Source: Stropharia rugosoannulata
Taxonomy: Eukaryota; Basidiomycota; Agaricomycetes; Agaricales; Strophariaceae
Reading direction: 5' to 3'
Assembly (NCBI GenBank): GCA_028532985.1
Contig: JANCIK010000001.1
Location: 3,224,001 to 3,288,000, forward strand
DNA: 64,000 bases
Position numbers and translations under genes: made by a program. The notes below the pieces were generated by a model. That model saw nothing but the letters and a program-made list of their open reading frames with translations. It had not been told where the DNA came from and searched no databases. Below are positions 23,477-35,558 of this stretch, piece by piece (position 1 is the stretch's first letter; each line of letters opens with the position of its first letter).

Positions 23477-24538
23477 TCATGTGGGTCCCTTCACGTCTCT
23501 GGAAGGAGTACAGATGTTAGTGAGTCGATGTATTTTCAGCATTAATGAATGTGCTGACCTGCGACTGTTTTGAACTCTAATAAAAAGCCAGTCCACGGCC
23601 GCCCTTACACCCGTTCTGATATATGAGTGGTCAGTTTTTTTTACATAGTGAAGAAGGACAAAGACGACGCCCACGCACCCTTCAAGAGCTGATACGCCCA
23701 TAACATCGAGACTGGCTATCCTTTCCCGCCTCATTGCAGAATCGCTAACGTTATCGGATTCACCATATCGTGTTCTTCGAGCACTTTCCATCTTTCGCTG
23801 AAACCAGTCTTCATAATCGTGTCGAATTTCGTCAACAGAAAGACTGTTGGGTGAGTCTTGCTTATTAGCAACAAGGAGGAGTGGGACGTTTAATATTTGT
23901 TGGTTAGAAAGGACACCGTCTAGACAGACAGTAAGTTAGATAATTGTTTTCTGGCATGCTGGTATGTGGCAAATGTACCAAATACTTCCCATCCTTCTCC
24001 CAACCGCTCTCGGTCCTCCGCGTCGATGACATACACTACAGCATGGCAGTCGCCATAATAGCGATGCCAGATATTACGAATTCCACGCTGGCCGCCTAGG
24101 TCCCAGAACTGAAGAATTGTAGACGGAAGAACAATGGTTCCCGCTGTAACAAGTCTTCTATTGGTATGATAAGGGTAATTCATGCCCAAATGCACGCACT
24201 GTTCTGTCCAACAGTAGGTCCGATTTTGTCAGGGGACAGTCCTGGGACGTCGTTATAGAGCGTCTTGATCTTCTCTAAGAAGGTCTATAGGTGCACAAGA
24301 GTAGGTGTCGCATATATAACGGCGCATAGAGTGACGAGAGTTCTATTGTCTGAATGAATGAACCCTCGAATACAGCATAGAATTGTGAACACACAGTCTT
24401 GCCGGCGCCGTCAAGGCCTATGATAATAACTGAGAATTCCTCTTTCCTGTATAGCGTTATTGAAAAGATGGGTGATTTATGCTTGCAAGTACCATACCTT
24501 GTTAAATGTTCATGCAGGCCCTTTAGGAGGTGATACAT
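23477..24538 (-). CDS. ARL3: ARF-related GTPase ARFRP1 (yeast Arl3 type)
   Basis: Seven exons (24538-24498, 24446-24395, 24284-24200, 24143-23979, 23919-23679, 23615-23559, 23498-23477) encode 220 residues. GTPase motifs are complete: P-loop 'GLDGAGKT', switch I 'KIGPTVGQNTG', 'WDLGGQRGIRNIW', 'VIDAEDRERL' and 'LLLVANKQDS'. The N-terminus 'MYHLLKGLHEHL' lacks the myristoylatable Gly2 of ARFs and matches ARFRP1/Arl3, which in characterised cases is N-acetylated and works at the trans-Golgi to recruit Arl1 and golgins. The last exon is only 22 nt long. It is divergent from the V-ATPase c'' gene with just 117 bp between the two start codons. An insert rich in charged residues after 'NKQD' is longer than in the animal protein. 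Confidence 0.87.
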
Positions 24539-24655
24539 TGCGGAGAGAGAGCTGCGGGCCGCTAAACGATTGACAGATCACGAAGCAAACCATAAGGTTG
24601 CCTCTCTCCATCATCTCCGGCACTCCGACAGTCGACTCGACCACGTCCTCATATT

Positions 24656-25707
24656 ATGGGCTACTTGTCATACTATACCTATGGACTGCCTACATTTCTT
24701 GTAGTTATCATCGCTCTCTACTTACTATTCACCGGTATGATTTCACTGCATTTGTTATATCAGTAAGCCAATACTGACGTCTTCGGACATGAATCTCGTT
24801 TCTCTACACTTCATACCTGTACCACCTCATACACGATACCTATACCAAACCAACACACACTCCACGTCACTGCACTCTTTGGTGACCCGATACCCCTTGT
24901 TCTAGGCTCTGGTGAAGCATTCAATGTCGGACGTTTCCTGGAGGAATCCAGTCCCTATGCATGGGGAGCTACAGGAATAGGCCTTTGCATAGGCCTTAGT
25001 GTCCTCGGAGCCGGATGGTACGCACTATTACCTGCATCTCGCGTAATTTGGGCGAATATTAACAGATATTTGCAGGGGAATATTTGTCACCGGCGCGTCA
25101 ATCCTCGGCGGAGGTGTACGTGCCCCTCGCATTACAACGAAGAACTTGATTAGGTGCGTATAGCTACCGGCTCTGGCTTTTTCATCGTATCTAAAACATT
25201 TATCCAACAAGCATTATTTTCTGCGAAGTCGTTGCCATCTACGGTGTCGTACGCCTTACACATTGTGCTTCTAGGTTCTAGTGCTGACCTGTGCATATAG
25301 ATCATTGGGATTGTCTACTCTGCCAAACTTGCGCCACTTGCCTCTGCTCAACTCTACACCCCAGACAACTACTTCACTGGCTTTGCTCTGTTCTGGGGCG
25401 GACTCACTGTTGGCGCCTGCAATCTTTTGTGCGGTGTATGCGTAGGCATCACAGGATCCACCGCTGCAGTCTCGGACGCAGCAGACCCCGACCTCTTTGT
25501 TAAAATTCTCGTGGTTGAGGTGTTTGGCAGTATCTTGGGACTATTCGGCCTGATTGGTGTGTTCCCCATTGCGTATTAATGGTCGTTTTCCCCTAATATC
25601 TTCTCCCTGCTTTAGTTGGTTTGCTCATGGTAGGAAATTCAAAAGATTTCCAAGCGTCAGCCGCTGTACAAGTAGCCCGCGCAGTTGCTTCACCTTTCGT
25701 ACATTGA
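24656..25707 (+). CDS. VMA16: V-type proton ATPase proteolipid subunit c''
   Basis: Exons 24656-24734, 24906-25017, 25076-25153, 25212-25248, 25301-25556 and 25616-25707 give 217 residues, the normal length for c'' (about 213). Segments recognised are '[20 protein letters not shown]', 'GILVTGAS'-like '[19 protein letters not shown]', '[16 protein letters not shown]' with the proton-carrying glutamate, '[19 protein letters not shown]', 'GVCVGITGS' and 'FGLIVGLLM'. The subunit is part of the rotating c-ring of the Vo sector that acidifies vacuole and Golgi. The gene shares a very short promoter with ARFRP1. The C-terminus after 'GLLM' is longer than in yeast, and its exact extent depends on the last acceptor. 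Confidence 0.92.
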
Positions 25708-26147
25708 GGATGTATACATATATACCAACCCTCTGTTCCGTCAACTACTCTTGAAGTTGCAAGCTGGTGAATTTGGAAATGAGTAAATAACTTCGCAGAC
25801 CCAACGCAGACCAGTATCTTTTCCCCCCATTATTGAGACTCTTCAGAGGAAATGCATGGCATGTACAACTGATCTCCCCCATGCCAGGGGCCAGTAATCC
25901 ACCACATACATACTTTAGAATAATAAAATAAGAACAGGATTGATTTTCTTGGCACAAGAAAAAATTCGTGCCTATATGCCACTCCAATTCATAAGTATAC
26001 ATTGCTAACCTACTAACAGAATTGATGGGTATTATATCCTATCCGCTACATTTACATTGAAATATTTACCTTCACAACTTTACACATCCGATATTTATGT
26101 TTAATGTTACTTGCGCTGAAGCTTCTGTCCATTGTCATTGATAGTCA
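25708..26147. other. Intergenic, convergent 3' ends
   Basis: Downstream of the V-ATPase gene and of the CUE-domain gene. AT-rich towards the right. No gene or repeat recognised. Confidence 0.5.
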
Positions 26148-27470
26148 TTATTTCCTATTGGTGCTGGATTCGGATTCGAAAGGGTTCTCTGCGTATTCCA
26201 AATCATCATCGCTTTCTTCACCATGGTAATGCGGCCTAGTCGATGATGCTCCTGTACTTCCTGTTGCACTATTCGGTGCAGCCGGATCGCGCAACAACGT
26301 TACTGGACGCTTTGGAAGAAGGCCGAGTTTCCCGCCATCAAGAGTAGTGCTGGTAGGAGGAGAGTTCGCCGGTTTCGGGGGAGACTGGGGTTGAAGTTGC
26401 TGAGTGGTTGCACCTGTGTCTTGAGCTGAGGAAATGTCGTAGCCTTCAACGTCAGTCTGCCGTTGAGAATAAGTGGAAGTCGCTGAAAGGGGATTCGGAT
26501 CATAGTACGCGGCAGGGTGCTGTTGCGGAAGTGACTGCGGAGACGGGTTGTATCCACCATATCCCGAAGATGCGGGAGGCGGTATCCAGCCTTGTCGGTT
26601 CTGTGCATCTACAGTTCCCGAGTTGGGTCTGCCTTGCTCAAATTCTTGTATTTTAGCTTTAACTTTTGAAAAGATATTCCCAATCGTCTTCTTGCCGCCT
26701 AAACAGCGCGTGAAGTTCAAAGAAAATGAGAGGTCAGGTCACTACATATACGTATGCATGGAAGTGACTCACTCTCAGCAAATTTGCTGAACTGTTCCTG
26801 GAATTCACTCGGCCTTTCCTGGGTTTGCCCAGAGGCAGGCTGTGGAGTCCATGCTTGCCTATTATTTCTAGGCTGATACACACCAGACTGTCTCCCACCG
26901 GCATTGCTCTGCATCCACTGTTCGGTATGTTCTTGTTGTTCCGAAAGAGCTAATTGTCGAGCAAATTGTTCGTCTAGTTCTTCTTGCGTCTATAAAGAAT
27001 TTAGAATTAGAACGCCAATGCTATCGCAGGACAAGACATGAGCAAGCTACCATGGTGCGCTGGGGTACACGTTCTGGAGGCGCGTCGCTGCGATAGTCGG
27101 GATCGCTCATTCCTAGAAGGGCATCAATAGCCCGCTCTTGGTTTCCGCTTACTGATTGTAGAACAGATTGCCTACGTGAATATTAATGTGAGATGGACGT
27201 CTTGTAGAGCAAAGTAATATGCACTTACAAAATTGCATCATCATAATCGGGAAACATTGAGCGAAGCGCTATGATTCCAGGGTCGTTGACTGTCTCTCGC
27301 TCATTCTGAGGGGAAGATGGACTGCTAGTGGCCGGTGGTATTGCGGCAGGCGGAACTGCAGACTCGGATGACGTATGGACTGGCTGACCAACAATATCTG
27401 GCGACTCTGAGCGCTGGCTTGATGTCAGATTAGAGTTTTGGTCAATGGAATTCTCTACGGGGCCAGACAT
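26148..27470 (-). CDS. CUE-domain ubiquitin-binding protein (Cue5-like)
   Basis: Four exons (27470-27229, 27171-27051, 26989-26773, 26698-26148) encode 376 residues. The CUE domain, about residues 64-106, has 'LRSMFPDYDDAIL' (the MFP motif) and 'GNQERAIDALLGMSDPDY' (the di-Leu ubiquitin-binding helix). It is followed by a glutamate-rich helix 'TQEELDEQFARQLALSEQQE', a 'IGNIFSKVKAKIQEFEQ' helix and a long Pro/Ser/Gln-rich tail ending in acidic 'DDDLEYAENPFESESS'. This layout fits fungal Cue5, the CUET-type selective-autophagy receptor for ubiquitinated aggregates. The tail could contain an Atg8-interacting motif such as 'YAENPF' region, but I cannot single one out. Divergent from the next gene, with 195 bp between starts. 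Confidence 0.8.
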
Positions 27471-27665
27471 GGCAGAACTAGTTGAAGAAATGAAGCAGTT
27501 GGCGGTTGATTGAAGAGTGGAAGGCAAGGTCAGCGCACGGCCGCAGCGCGCCGGCCCCGGCACACGCAATCGCAAGGTTACCGTCACTGCGCATCTTGGC
27601 GCGTGCGCGTGACAGTTCGTGACACATTAGACGCGCGCGTCTCTTTCGCATTCCTTTTATTTCCA

Positions 27666-29733
27666 ATGTCCACCCAAGATGCCACCCCGGAAATGGGGAA
27701 GTACCTACGGCAAATCGTCGACAACTACTTAGAAGAAGGCCAATTTGAAAGCGGGGCTGCTATGCTTGACCAAATGCGGTCCCCGAATCATAAGCCCTCT
27801 ATGCAAGTCTATGACTTTGTTATACTTACTGTCGAAAAAGCTCATGGCAGCCCAGAATCCACATTTTACACTTGATTTACATCGCCCTTCACTCAGCGGA
27901 ACACGGTACGCGTTTGGACGGTCCTGGGACAGATCCGTTACACGACCCTACGGCTCTTCTCCAACAATCGCCTCGCAAAATTATAAAACAATCGAAATCC
28001 GCTCTTGTTTTATCACCAGAGACTATAGCAGCTTCCCGGCGCCTCTTATACGCGTTCATCTCTACTAACTCTCCTGCAGATATTGCGGCTGCTTTGCCAC
28101 ATTACCCACTCACTGAAGCTCGGCGCCAAAGCATTACTGAAGGGGAAGGCGGTGCTCATTTCGGAATCGAGTATTTGGACAGCCCCATATACAACCAAGC
28201 TGTCGCTATAAAAAACTCTCGAAGCGTCTGGGAAATTCTAAAAGATGGCTATACTACACGCTCGATGCAGATTTTTGGGACGCCCAAAGCACGCAGCAAA
28301 GGAAGAAGCCTGAAAGCTCGGGCTCTAGGTCGAGAATCATCGTTCAATATGAGCATGGAAATAGAGAAAGTAGAGGTCGTAGGGCAAGATTCTTGGTTCT
28401 TCCTCGAGTGGCTTGTCGCACTTTTTGAAAAAGACGCCGAACAAGCTCAAGCGAAGGGTCTGGGTACGAATATTCCCTTTGTCTTTGTTTAATTCATCTT
28501 AAACGACTGTCTCTGCAGGGAAACACTCACAGCTATTGCTGAGACAACTACCTCCTCCATCTATTAACACTGCCACTCGTTGGGTTGTGTCGGAACCACT
28601 AGAAGTCGTTGCTTATGCTCTCAAACAATCGGATTCCAGGAAAAGACGTGTTGGTCTGCGGCTCTTGAACCTCGTAAGCATTTCCATATTGTTTTCAGAA
28701 CTTTCTCTGACGTGTAGACCAGCTCATTGATTTGTCACAAACACCATATTTAAACATTTCTTCTCTTGCTTCATCCACATTGGCACAAATATCATCGTAT
28801 GCCTTGCCTAGCAATACTTCTAGTGGAAGTCCTTTAGGCTCCCCAGGCTCTCCACCTCCACAAGATCCAAACATTAATCCTTTAATGACGCTTTTCGACA
28901 GTCTAAATGCCACTTTGCCTTCGCTTTCCTTTAAAATTATGCTCTGCGAAAAAATACTGCAAGGAAATATTGATGCCATGGCCGCAGTACTACCGAGATC
29001 GAATGGTCGGACGTCTGCAAGTGGTAACAGTTTAAACGATTTGGGTCATAGTCAATTTGGTACGGCCACAAATCCGCCGCCATTGGTGTCGGCGCTCAAG
29101 CGTCCCGAACCAAGGCCCAGGGTTGCGCCTAGGCCCCGGGGTGTCGCTGCGTCAAAAAACGAAAATCCGCCGACAGCTTCTCCGACAACCTCTACTAATA
29201 CGCCCAGCGGGCAGCCTAGTACATCGTCACCACTGACATTGGAAGAGGCCATTGGCCCGGAGTCAGTGGCCCCGCTAATGTCTCCACCAGTTTCCAGAGC
29301 GTTTCCCCCTAGGCCACACCTCCCGCAGTTCGATGACACCGCAGTACTAGTGAAGATCCAGACGCAGGACGATGCGCCAGCGAGCGGACCCACCCGCACT
29401 CGCGCACGACAGCGAAACGGAAATACGCGGAACGAATCTCAGACCCCATGGTCGACGCCCGGTTTGCGTCTGCGCGTAAAGTTTGAGCTGCTTCATGCAT
29501 GCACCACGTTGGCTAAACTTATGTGCGCCGACCTTCTGTCAAGTGGGCCGGAGCAGGCTACGAAAGCCGGTGCATTGGACTGGACACAAGCTGCGTCTGA
29601 TGGCCGTTTGGATGAATTATTGCTTGTAGTCTTTGCTCCCCAAGCATACTCTTCCAGTAATGAAGAAGCGCTGGACAAGCAGTTCTACATGGATGTGATC
29701 AAAGCCAATGTAGGGCTGCTCGCGGCCAGTTGA
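27666..29733 (+). CDS. Protein of unknown function, probably helical repeats with a disordered middle
   Basis: Exons 27666-27806, 27851-28463, 28519-28673 and 28723-29733 give 639 residues with consistent phases. I do not recognise a named domain. Residues 1-300 look alpha-helical and include 'YLRQIVDNYLEEGQFESGAA', 'DSWFFLEWLVALFEKDAEQ' and 'RKRRVGLRLLNLLIDLS', compatible with an armadillo-like or similar solenoid. Residues 380-520 are Pro/Ser/Thr-rich and likely disordered. A final helical part ('LRLRVKFELLHACTTLAKLM') closes the protein. The first intron (27807-27850, 44 bp) is the least certain junction. Its even composition and intron pattern argue for a real gene rather than a chance frame. 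Confidence 0.65.
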
Positions 29734-30314
29734 AAGCTTTGGGACTTTCTTGCTTTATTGTGTCTTGACCGTGGATGTCTTGTTCCTCAAATCGTGCTAT
29801 ATCCGCATATCTGCGCCCCTTCACCCTCTTGATGACGAACATCATGGGCAACACATTTGAAGAATTAACTTAAAGCTGGTGAATTGCCACACTTGGTGGT
29901 GCCCAGCGGCCCATCATCAATTAGGCGCTGAATCTTGGGCGAGTATCGGCGTGCTGCCCTGTTGCCTTATGGCCTTGCAGCGATTGCTACATTTCTAACA
30001 GAGGAAGATGGTTATCTTTTCATTCAACCTTACGCCACGCCGATGGTACAATGCCCATTGTTCTGCGCAAATGTATATATCATATCCATTCATAATTTAA
30101 TAGAAATACAATGTTAATTAGCACATCGTTACAGTCCAAATGTTCATCAGTCCTTGACCTTCCTTGAGTCGTCATTCCTATCTCCGGCGCAAAGTTGTTG
30201 GTATGTATAATTATATGAGTTGCGTGCTTCCAACAAAGAAGATCTTCCCATCTTGTATCACCAATACTAGTCCCAACAATGGCTCCTAATTTCTCAAATG
30301 AATTGGTCGGCTCG
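29734..30314. other. Intergenic, convergent 3' ends
   Basis: Between the stop of the unknown gene at 29733 and the stop of the small minus-strand gene. Short frames only; nothing recognised. Confidence 0.45.
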
Positions 30315-30982
30315 TCAACTCTGTGTCAGGACCGTTCCACTTGTTGACGTCGTGTCAGTAACAATTAACTGCGGAACCTGGAGATGCGTCGCGTCCTGTT
30401 CATCAAAAAAATAAAAACAAAAATCAGTCAGAGCAAACCATCAGAACCACAATTTATCCCAGAATAAATACCATTTGGTGTTCGTGTCCGGTAGCGGCGT
30501 CGGGCGCCCGAGCTCCGCCGCATACGTGCGAGCCCAGGGCCATCGTATCAGTCGGCGCGGGCTGCTGCCTGGCCTTGATGAACCGCCCCGACGCATCCCG
30601 CCTGTAGTCCCGCTTCATGAACATCTTGTCGATCTCACGCTCGCGCGGGTCAGGGGCGGCGCCGTCGCGGACGCGCGTGGCATTGACCGGGTCTTCTGGG
30701 TCGCGCATGCAGCCTGCCAGTACAAATTGGCATCAAACAAGGTCGGATAATAAGACACGATGGGTGCGAGAATATGTCAGAACAGTTGCGAGACTCTTCT
30801 CCGTCTGTGTGCAATCTTCTGCAGTACCAATATTGTAACAATGGCCTTGCGATGTCACCGCTTGGTCACCGCTCCGCGGCACGGCTACCTCGATTCTCGA
30901 ATAATGGCACCAGGCAAATCAGACTGAACGACATGTCCCACTCACAACACAGATATGCAAGACCAGTGCTCACATCCCCCAT
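30315..30982 (-). CDS. Small predicted lipid-anchored protein of unknown function
   Basis: Three exons (30982-30946, 30713-30472, 30395-30315) join in phase to a 119-residue protein. The N-terminus reads MGDVSTGLAYLCCC: Gly2 with Ser/Thr at positions 5-6 fits the N-myristoylation pattern MGxxxS/T, and three consecutive cysteines at 12-14 are typical of neighbouring palmitoylation. The rest is hydrophilic and charged ('REREIDKMFMKRDYRRDASG', 'RFIKARQQP') with no domain I know. The first intron (232 bp) is long for this region. Codon use in exon 2 is GC-rich. The exon-1 assignment rests on splice signals and the striking motif, not on homology, so the protein's start is the main doubt. The stop of exon 3 follows 'TTSTSGTVLTQS'. 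Confidence 0.55.
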
Positions 30983-31611
30983 CCCGGCGGTCGAGATACG
31001 GTATGTGATGTGTGTTTATGTGTTCGTCTGTGCGAAAGAAAAGGTCACACCTAGTAGGAGGTTGTGCGGCTACTAATTGAGCGCAACTAGTAAAAGGGCG
31101 TGTGACAATTGTAGATACTCAGGTTCAGGCCGCGACAGTCCCGGTAGGTGCCAGAGTTTGGCCCATTAGGACATATCGAAAGCTGTGTTTATGATATCAG
31201 AGCGGTCTGCTCAGACCGCACAGGGATGATTACAAGTTCGTACATTGTACGATGACAGTTGTTCCATGATATGTATACATATATAGATGTAAAATTACTA
31301 TGATTGATATAACCGTGAGCAACATGTATCCGGGATTATATATCTGCTAGCTAATTAAGGAGAGTGTGTATGTATTCGACTTGCATGAGAATTGGAATCG
31401 GAAATTCTATGTAGATGATAATTGATGATGAAATTGGGCAGCGATGAAGTGAAGATGTTGATGCAAGGGTGTAAGTAATACAATTTAGATTGGATGCAGA
31501 AATGGAGTGGGTTTCCTGATGCTTGAAAGAAATGAGAAGCAGGACGAATGCTGGCTACACTGATTCTAAGGGGAGAATAGGCCGTAGATCTTGACAATAT
31601 ACGCAAGACCA
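30983..31611. other. Intergenic region
   Basis: Promoter of the small lipid-anchored protein gene and 3' flank of the FLC gene. No coding feature recognised. Confidence 0.45.
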
Positions 31612-34251
31612 TCATGACGGTGGTGCCACTCGCAGATCCTTCGTTACAGGCGACGGTGGCAGCTGCGCCTCCTCCTCCTGAATGTCCTCGTGTGTTGGCT
31701 GATGCGGGGGTACGCGCGATGACGCGGTCCGCGACACAGCGCCGCCCGTGCTATGACTGCCAGCATCAGAGTGAGGCGATGGCGGCACGGACGAGGGCGT
31801 CAGCGAATTCCGGTGCTGGAACGTCGACCCCGCAGGCGACGTCGGCTGGCTCAGTGAGAAGCTCCACCGCCGCGGCAGCAAGCTGCCTACCGTGATCGTC
31901 CCAGAGTCGCGCGAGTACAGACTGGGTGGCTCCATCGTACTGATCGTCGTCGCCGTCGGCGACACTGGGTACGCGTCGTAGTTGAAGCTGTCAAACGGGA
32001 CGTTGTTCTCGGGGGTGGGGTTGACCGGGCGCGCACGCGCTACCTCGGCGAGCGAGGGCGCGGACTCCGCGTCGCTGCTTGACCCGCCATTGGGGAAGCT
32101 CTCGCGCGAAGAGACCTTCCCCATGTAGTTGTTGTGCGTGCTTCCCGGTGGACTGCGGATGCCCTTTTCGAGCATCGAGCCCTCCGAGCCGGCAGGAGAT
32201 TCAAGTACGGACGCGTTCGCGCTCTGCGTACCTCTCTTACCTAGAGCAGCCGCGACCGCGTTCCAAGCGATGCTACCGAGTACAACAAGCACCGCGACGG
32301 ACCATGCCAACGCGATAACAATACCTATAACAACGCGCGGGATTGCCTTGACGGCTAGGCTTTCAATGAACGCGATCATAAGGGCCGCGCAAACAAGTCG
32401 TAAGACGGCAAGGTACGACCCGAGAACATCGCCGCCGCGGGTTGTTGCCGGTTTGAGCACAATTTGGCCAAGAACCAAGCAAAATTCCGTGATTATGATA
32501 AGAGCCAGTTGGGCCTCGCCGGATGACTTAGCAGCGGCAATAAATAGCGCGCGGAGGAAGAAAGCGCCGAGGAGAAGAGCTGAAAAGTAGTATCGCTGAG
32601 GTCGGTTTTGAGCATAAAGAGGGCCAAATTTAGAGAGACATATAAGGTTGCGTGAGTAGAGAGAGTAAGCGGAGTCACGGCGTGCATTTCGGAAGAGGAT
32701 GCCGAATGGGAAAAGGACAAGGGCAAGGACGCCGATGAAAGTCAAAACGGAAAGCAGGATTGAGACCCATGAGTCTTTCAGCGTCCATTGGTATAGAATG
32801 AAAGTAAGAAGTGGGAAGAACATAACCAACCCCTGAGATTAAAATTAAGGACTGTCATATCTGTAGAAGAAGAAAAGATACTTACCGTTCGTAAACCCCA
32901 TGAGGTGCAAAAGGATGCATAGTCGAAACTGACAAGTGTAGCAGTCATCTTGTTGCGTCTGCGGTCATGGAGACGTCCTGCCAGATGGATGACCCCATAT
33001 ACAAGGCCGAATGCAGCTCCGACAATTGCAATGACTATCAGCGCGCAGAGGAAAACGGTCATGAAGGCATTTGCAGTAGCTATGTGAAGTGTATTCACAT
33101 AAATTGGCACACCAGCCTGCAAAACATTCGACGAGGCTGCCGTGACGGTCTCTACATCCCCGTCGATGATGGTCTGGCGCAAGTTAGTGACTAAATTTGT
33201 GGCATTTCTGGTTATATTTAGCTCAGTGTCATTGTGGAAGCTCCTGCTTATAATAGATCCAATAGACCCGTAGGAAGGAAGGAGAAAATTTGCAGTTGGA
33301 GAGTTGTATGGGCTAAGTTTGCGATTGACTAAGCCAACAGCCGATCCGCCGGTGGCATCAGCAAGATTACCCCCTGTAAGATGCCGCATGCGATTGATGG
33401 AGTTTTGCACTGACGAAGCCGAAATGAGGCCCATCGCCCACGAGAAGTTGATTGTGAACGCGCGATACACGGACGGGTAGTTGAGGTTGAGGAAGGAACT
33501 GGTGGCAATGGTTTGATATAATGTCATGAGCTCGAGCAGACGGAAAGGCAGAACAGCTTGGGGCGAGAGAATGGACTCCCAGATGGCGATGAGGAGCGCA
33601 GCTATTGTTACCCCGCCTGTTGTCCATTCAACCGCAGGCTGGTGGGCAGACCTGCCGTTTGAAAGGGTGGCTTGTACACACGCTTTCAACGCGCCGGTCT
33701 TGATTTCGGTGAGCGACAACTGCGCAAAGCCCTCCAGATCTGGAATCTTGTATGCAATACCGGGTATCGACTTTGTGACGGCTACAGAGGGCGGCAGAGT
33801 GATGGAGTCAGCGCCAGTGAAGTTGTACATGGGGAGCGGACAGAGGGCTCCACCAAGGATGCCACAGAGATCCACGGTCATGTTGATGGGGTTCATCCCG
33901 TAGACATTGAGAAAGAGATTGGCAGTAACATTGACGTTTGATTGCTAGAAGGCGTTAAGACGCGGCCAAACGCAACGAGATAGGTACGCACCACGCTAGC
34001 GGCAGAGACATTGAAGGAGACAGAATTGTTGGAGGGGAAATAGGCAATCTCGAAGCGCTGGATGAGAAGTGTTTCCGGGGGGTTGCAGTACGTTACAGAC
34101 GACGTGACTGAACAACGGTGATAAGCACAATGCGATGGGCGGCAGATGGACACTCACATAGGGAATCCTCGAAGGCATAAGAGCGGGATGCAATGGCTGA
34201 GAAAAAAAGGGAAAAAGCAAGGGCTCGCGACCGGGCGAGAGAAGAAAACAT
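31612..34251 (-). CDS. TRP-like FLC/Pkd2 family membrane protein
   Basis: Four exons (34251-34158, 34107-33992, 33944-32886, 32832-31612) encode 829 residues. The start at 34251 gives a signal peptide ('LARSRALAFSLFFSAIASRS'), which an ATG at 34178 would not. Then comes the lumenal ML-like domain with conserved cysteines ('SVTYCNPPETLL', 'DLCGILGGALCPLPMYNF') and N-glycosylation sites, followed by a TRP-type domain of about nine membrane segments. The last 200 residues are a Ser/Pro-rich cytosolic tail. Fungal members (yeast Flc1-3, fission yeast Pkd2) affect FAD transport into the ER, calcium signalling and cell-wall integrity; which activity is primary is debated. Exon 4 ends close to the stop of no other gene, and the 3' flank is empty. 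Confidence 0.88.
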
Positions 34252-34817
34252 GAAGAGAGCGTCGGTACGCGGACTGCAGGGCCTGTTGCTTTTAAGTGTG
34301 GTGTGGCGGGGACGGGGATATAGTCAAGAAGGGAAGGTTATTGTACTGTCTTGCCGAGTGACAAGGGCTATTGTTCCAAGTAAAGAAGAGTGATCTTGGC
34401 TTTTCTAGTGTACGGCTTGCAAGGGCGGTGCGGCAGAACGTGCATTCAGCGTGGTGGCCGTAGCATGCAAGGCCAGAAAACGAGGTAGCAGCGGGGGTTT
34501 GAAATCATCCGCTATTAATATTCCCTCCCGCCCCAAATGGCATATGCATCAGCCCACTCGTTGCTCGTCATTTTGGAGATGGCCGTGGAGAATGTCGCCC
34601 AAGCTGGCCCTGCCTCGCCTCTGCTCCGCCACTGATATAATCCAAGCACATAAATTAAAAACGACGCCACTGCACTATGTAGTATGTAGTATGTAGTACA
34701 TACCATGTCGCGATGTTTCCCAAATACCACATGTTCCCACGGCGTATGTGACCGGGAAAGCCCGTGGTGTCCCGAGTTTTTGCGTGGCGCGCTCGCCGTC
34801 GCTCCCATCCTTCAACT
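34252..34817. promoter_or_regulatory. Shared divergent promoter region of FLC-like and ATP5 genes
   Basis: 566 bp between the two start codons. Near the ATP5 side (about 34675-34702) is a short tandem repeat of AGTATGT units. No further elements can be assigned. Confidence 0.5.
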
Positions 34818-35558
34818 ATGTTACTTGCTTCCGCCGCTCGCTCAGTGTCTGCCGCCCCTGGCCTGGGCCGCCGTGCGGCCTCCGCCATTGCCTCCAAGTA
34901 CTCCAAGGCCGTCTACGGTGCTGCGCTCTCAAAGTCTCCCCAGACTCTCACCAAAGTCCACTCGGAACTCGCCAGCCTGGCCTCCGCCATCGAGAAGGAC
35001 CCCGCTGTCGGCACCTTCGTCAACAACCCAACTCTGTCTCTTGCAGAGCGTACCAAGGGCCTCGCCGGTATCTTTGCAAAGCTCGAGGGCTCTGGCGCAA
35101 AGAAGGACGCTTTCTCTGATGTCACCAAGAACCTGTTAACCGTACTGTCCGAGAACGGAAGGTTGGGAGAGACCGAGAGCGTCATTGAGGGCTTCAATGA
35201 GCTTGTTGCCCAATACAAGGGTGAAGTCACCTTCACTGTCACCTCCGCCGCCCCCCTGCCCAAGGACATCCTGTCGCGCCTCGAGTCCACCTTGAAGCAG
35301 TCCCAAACTGCCCAGGCCGCTAAGGTCCTCAAGATTACCAACAAAGTATGTTCTACCGTTGCCAGATGATGATTCACCCTCAACCATACATAGGTTAACC
35401 CCAACATCCTCGGTGGAATCATTGTTGACGTCGGTGACAAGACCATTGACCTGAGCGTGCAGTCGCGCGTCACCAAGCTCAACAACGCCCTGACGCGTAA
35501 GTTATTGCCTTCTCGGCATTCGTGATATCTATTGACAACTATTACAGAATCTGTTTAA
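34818..35558 (+). CDS. ATP5: Mitochondrial ATP synthase subunit 5 (OSCP)
   Basis: Exons 34818-35345, 35394-35496 and 35548-35558 give 213 residues, the normal OSCP length. The first 25 or so residues ('MLLASAARSVSAAPGLGRRA') are a mitochondrial presequence. The mature protein shows OSCP features: 'YSKAVYGAALSKS', 'FVNNPTLSLAERTKGL', 'TKNLLTVLSENGRL' and the C-terminal 'NPNILGGIIVDVGDKTIDLS'. OSCP is the peripheral-stalk subunit that holds the F1 head in the ATP synthase. The last exon is 11 nt long. Codon use is strongly biased to C-ending codons compared with neighbours, consistent with high expression. Confidence 0.95.

Noticed and set aside
34913..35485. 190-codon minus-strand frame over ATP5
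   Set aside because: A shadow of the highly biased codon use of the OSCP gene.
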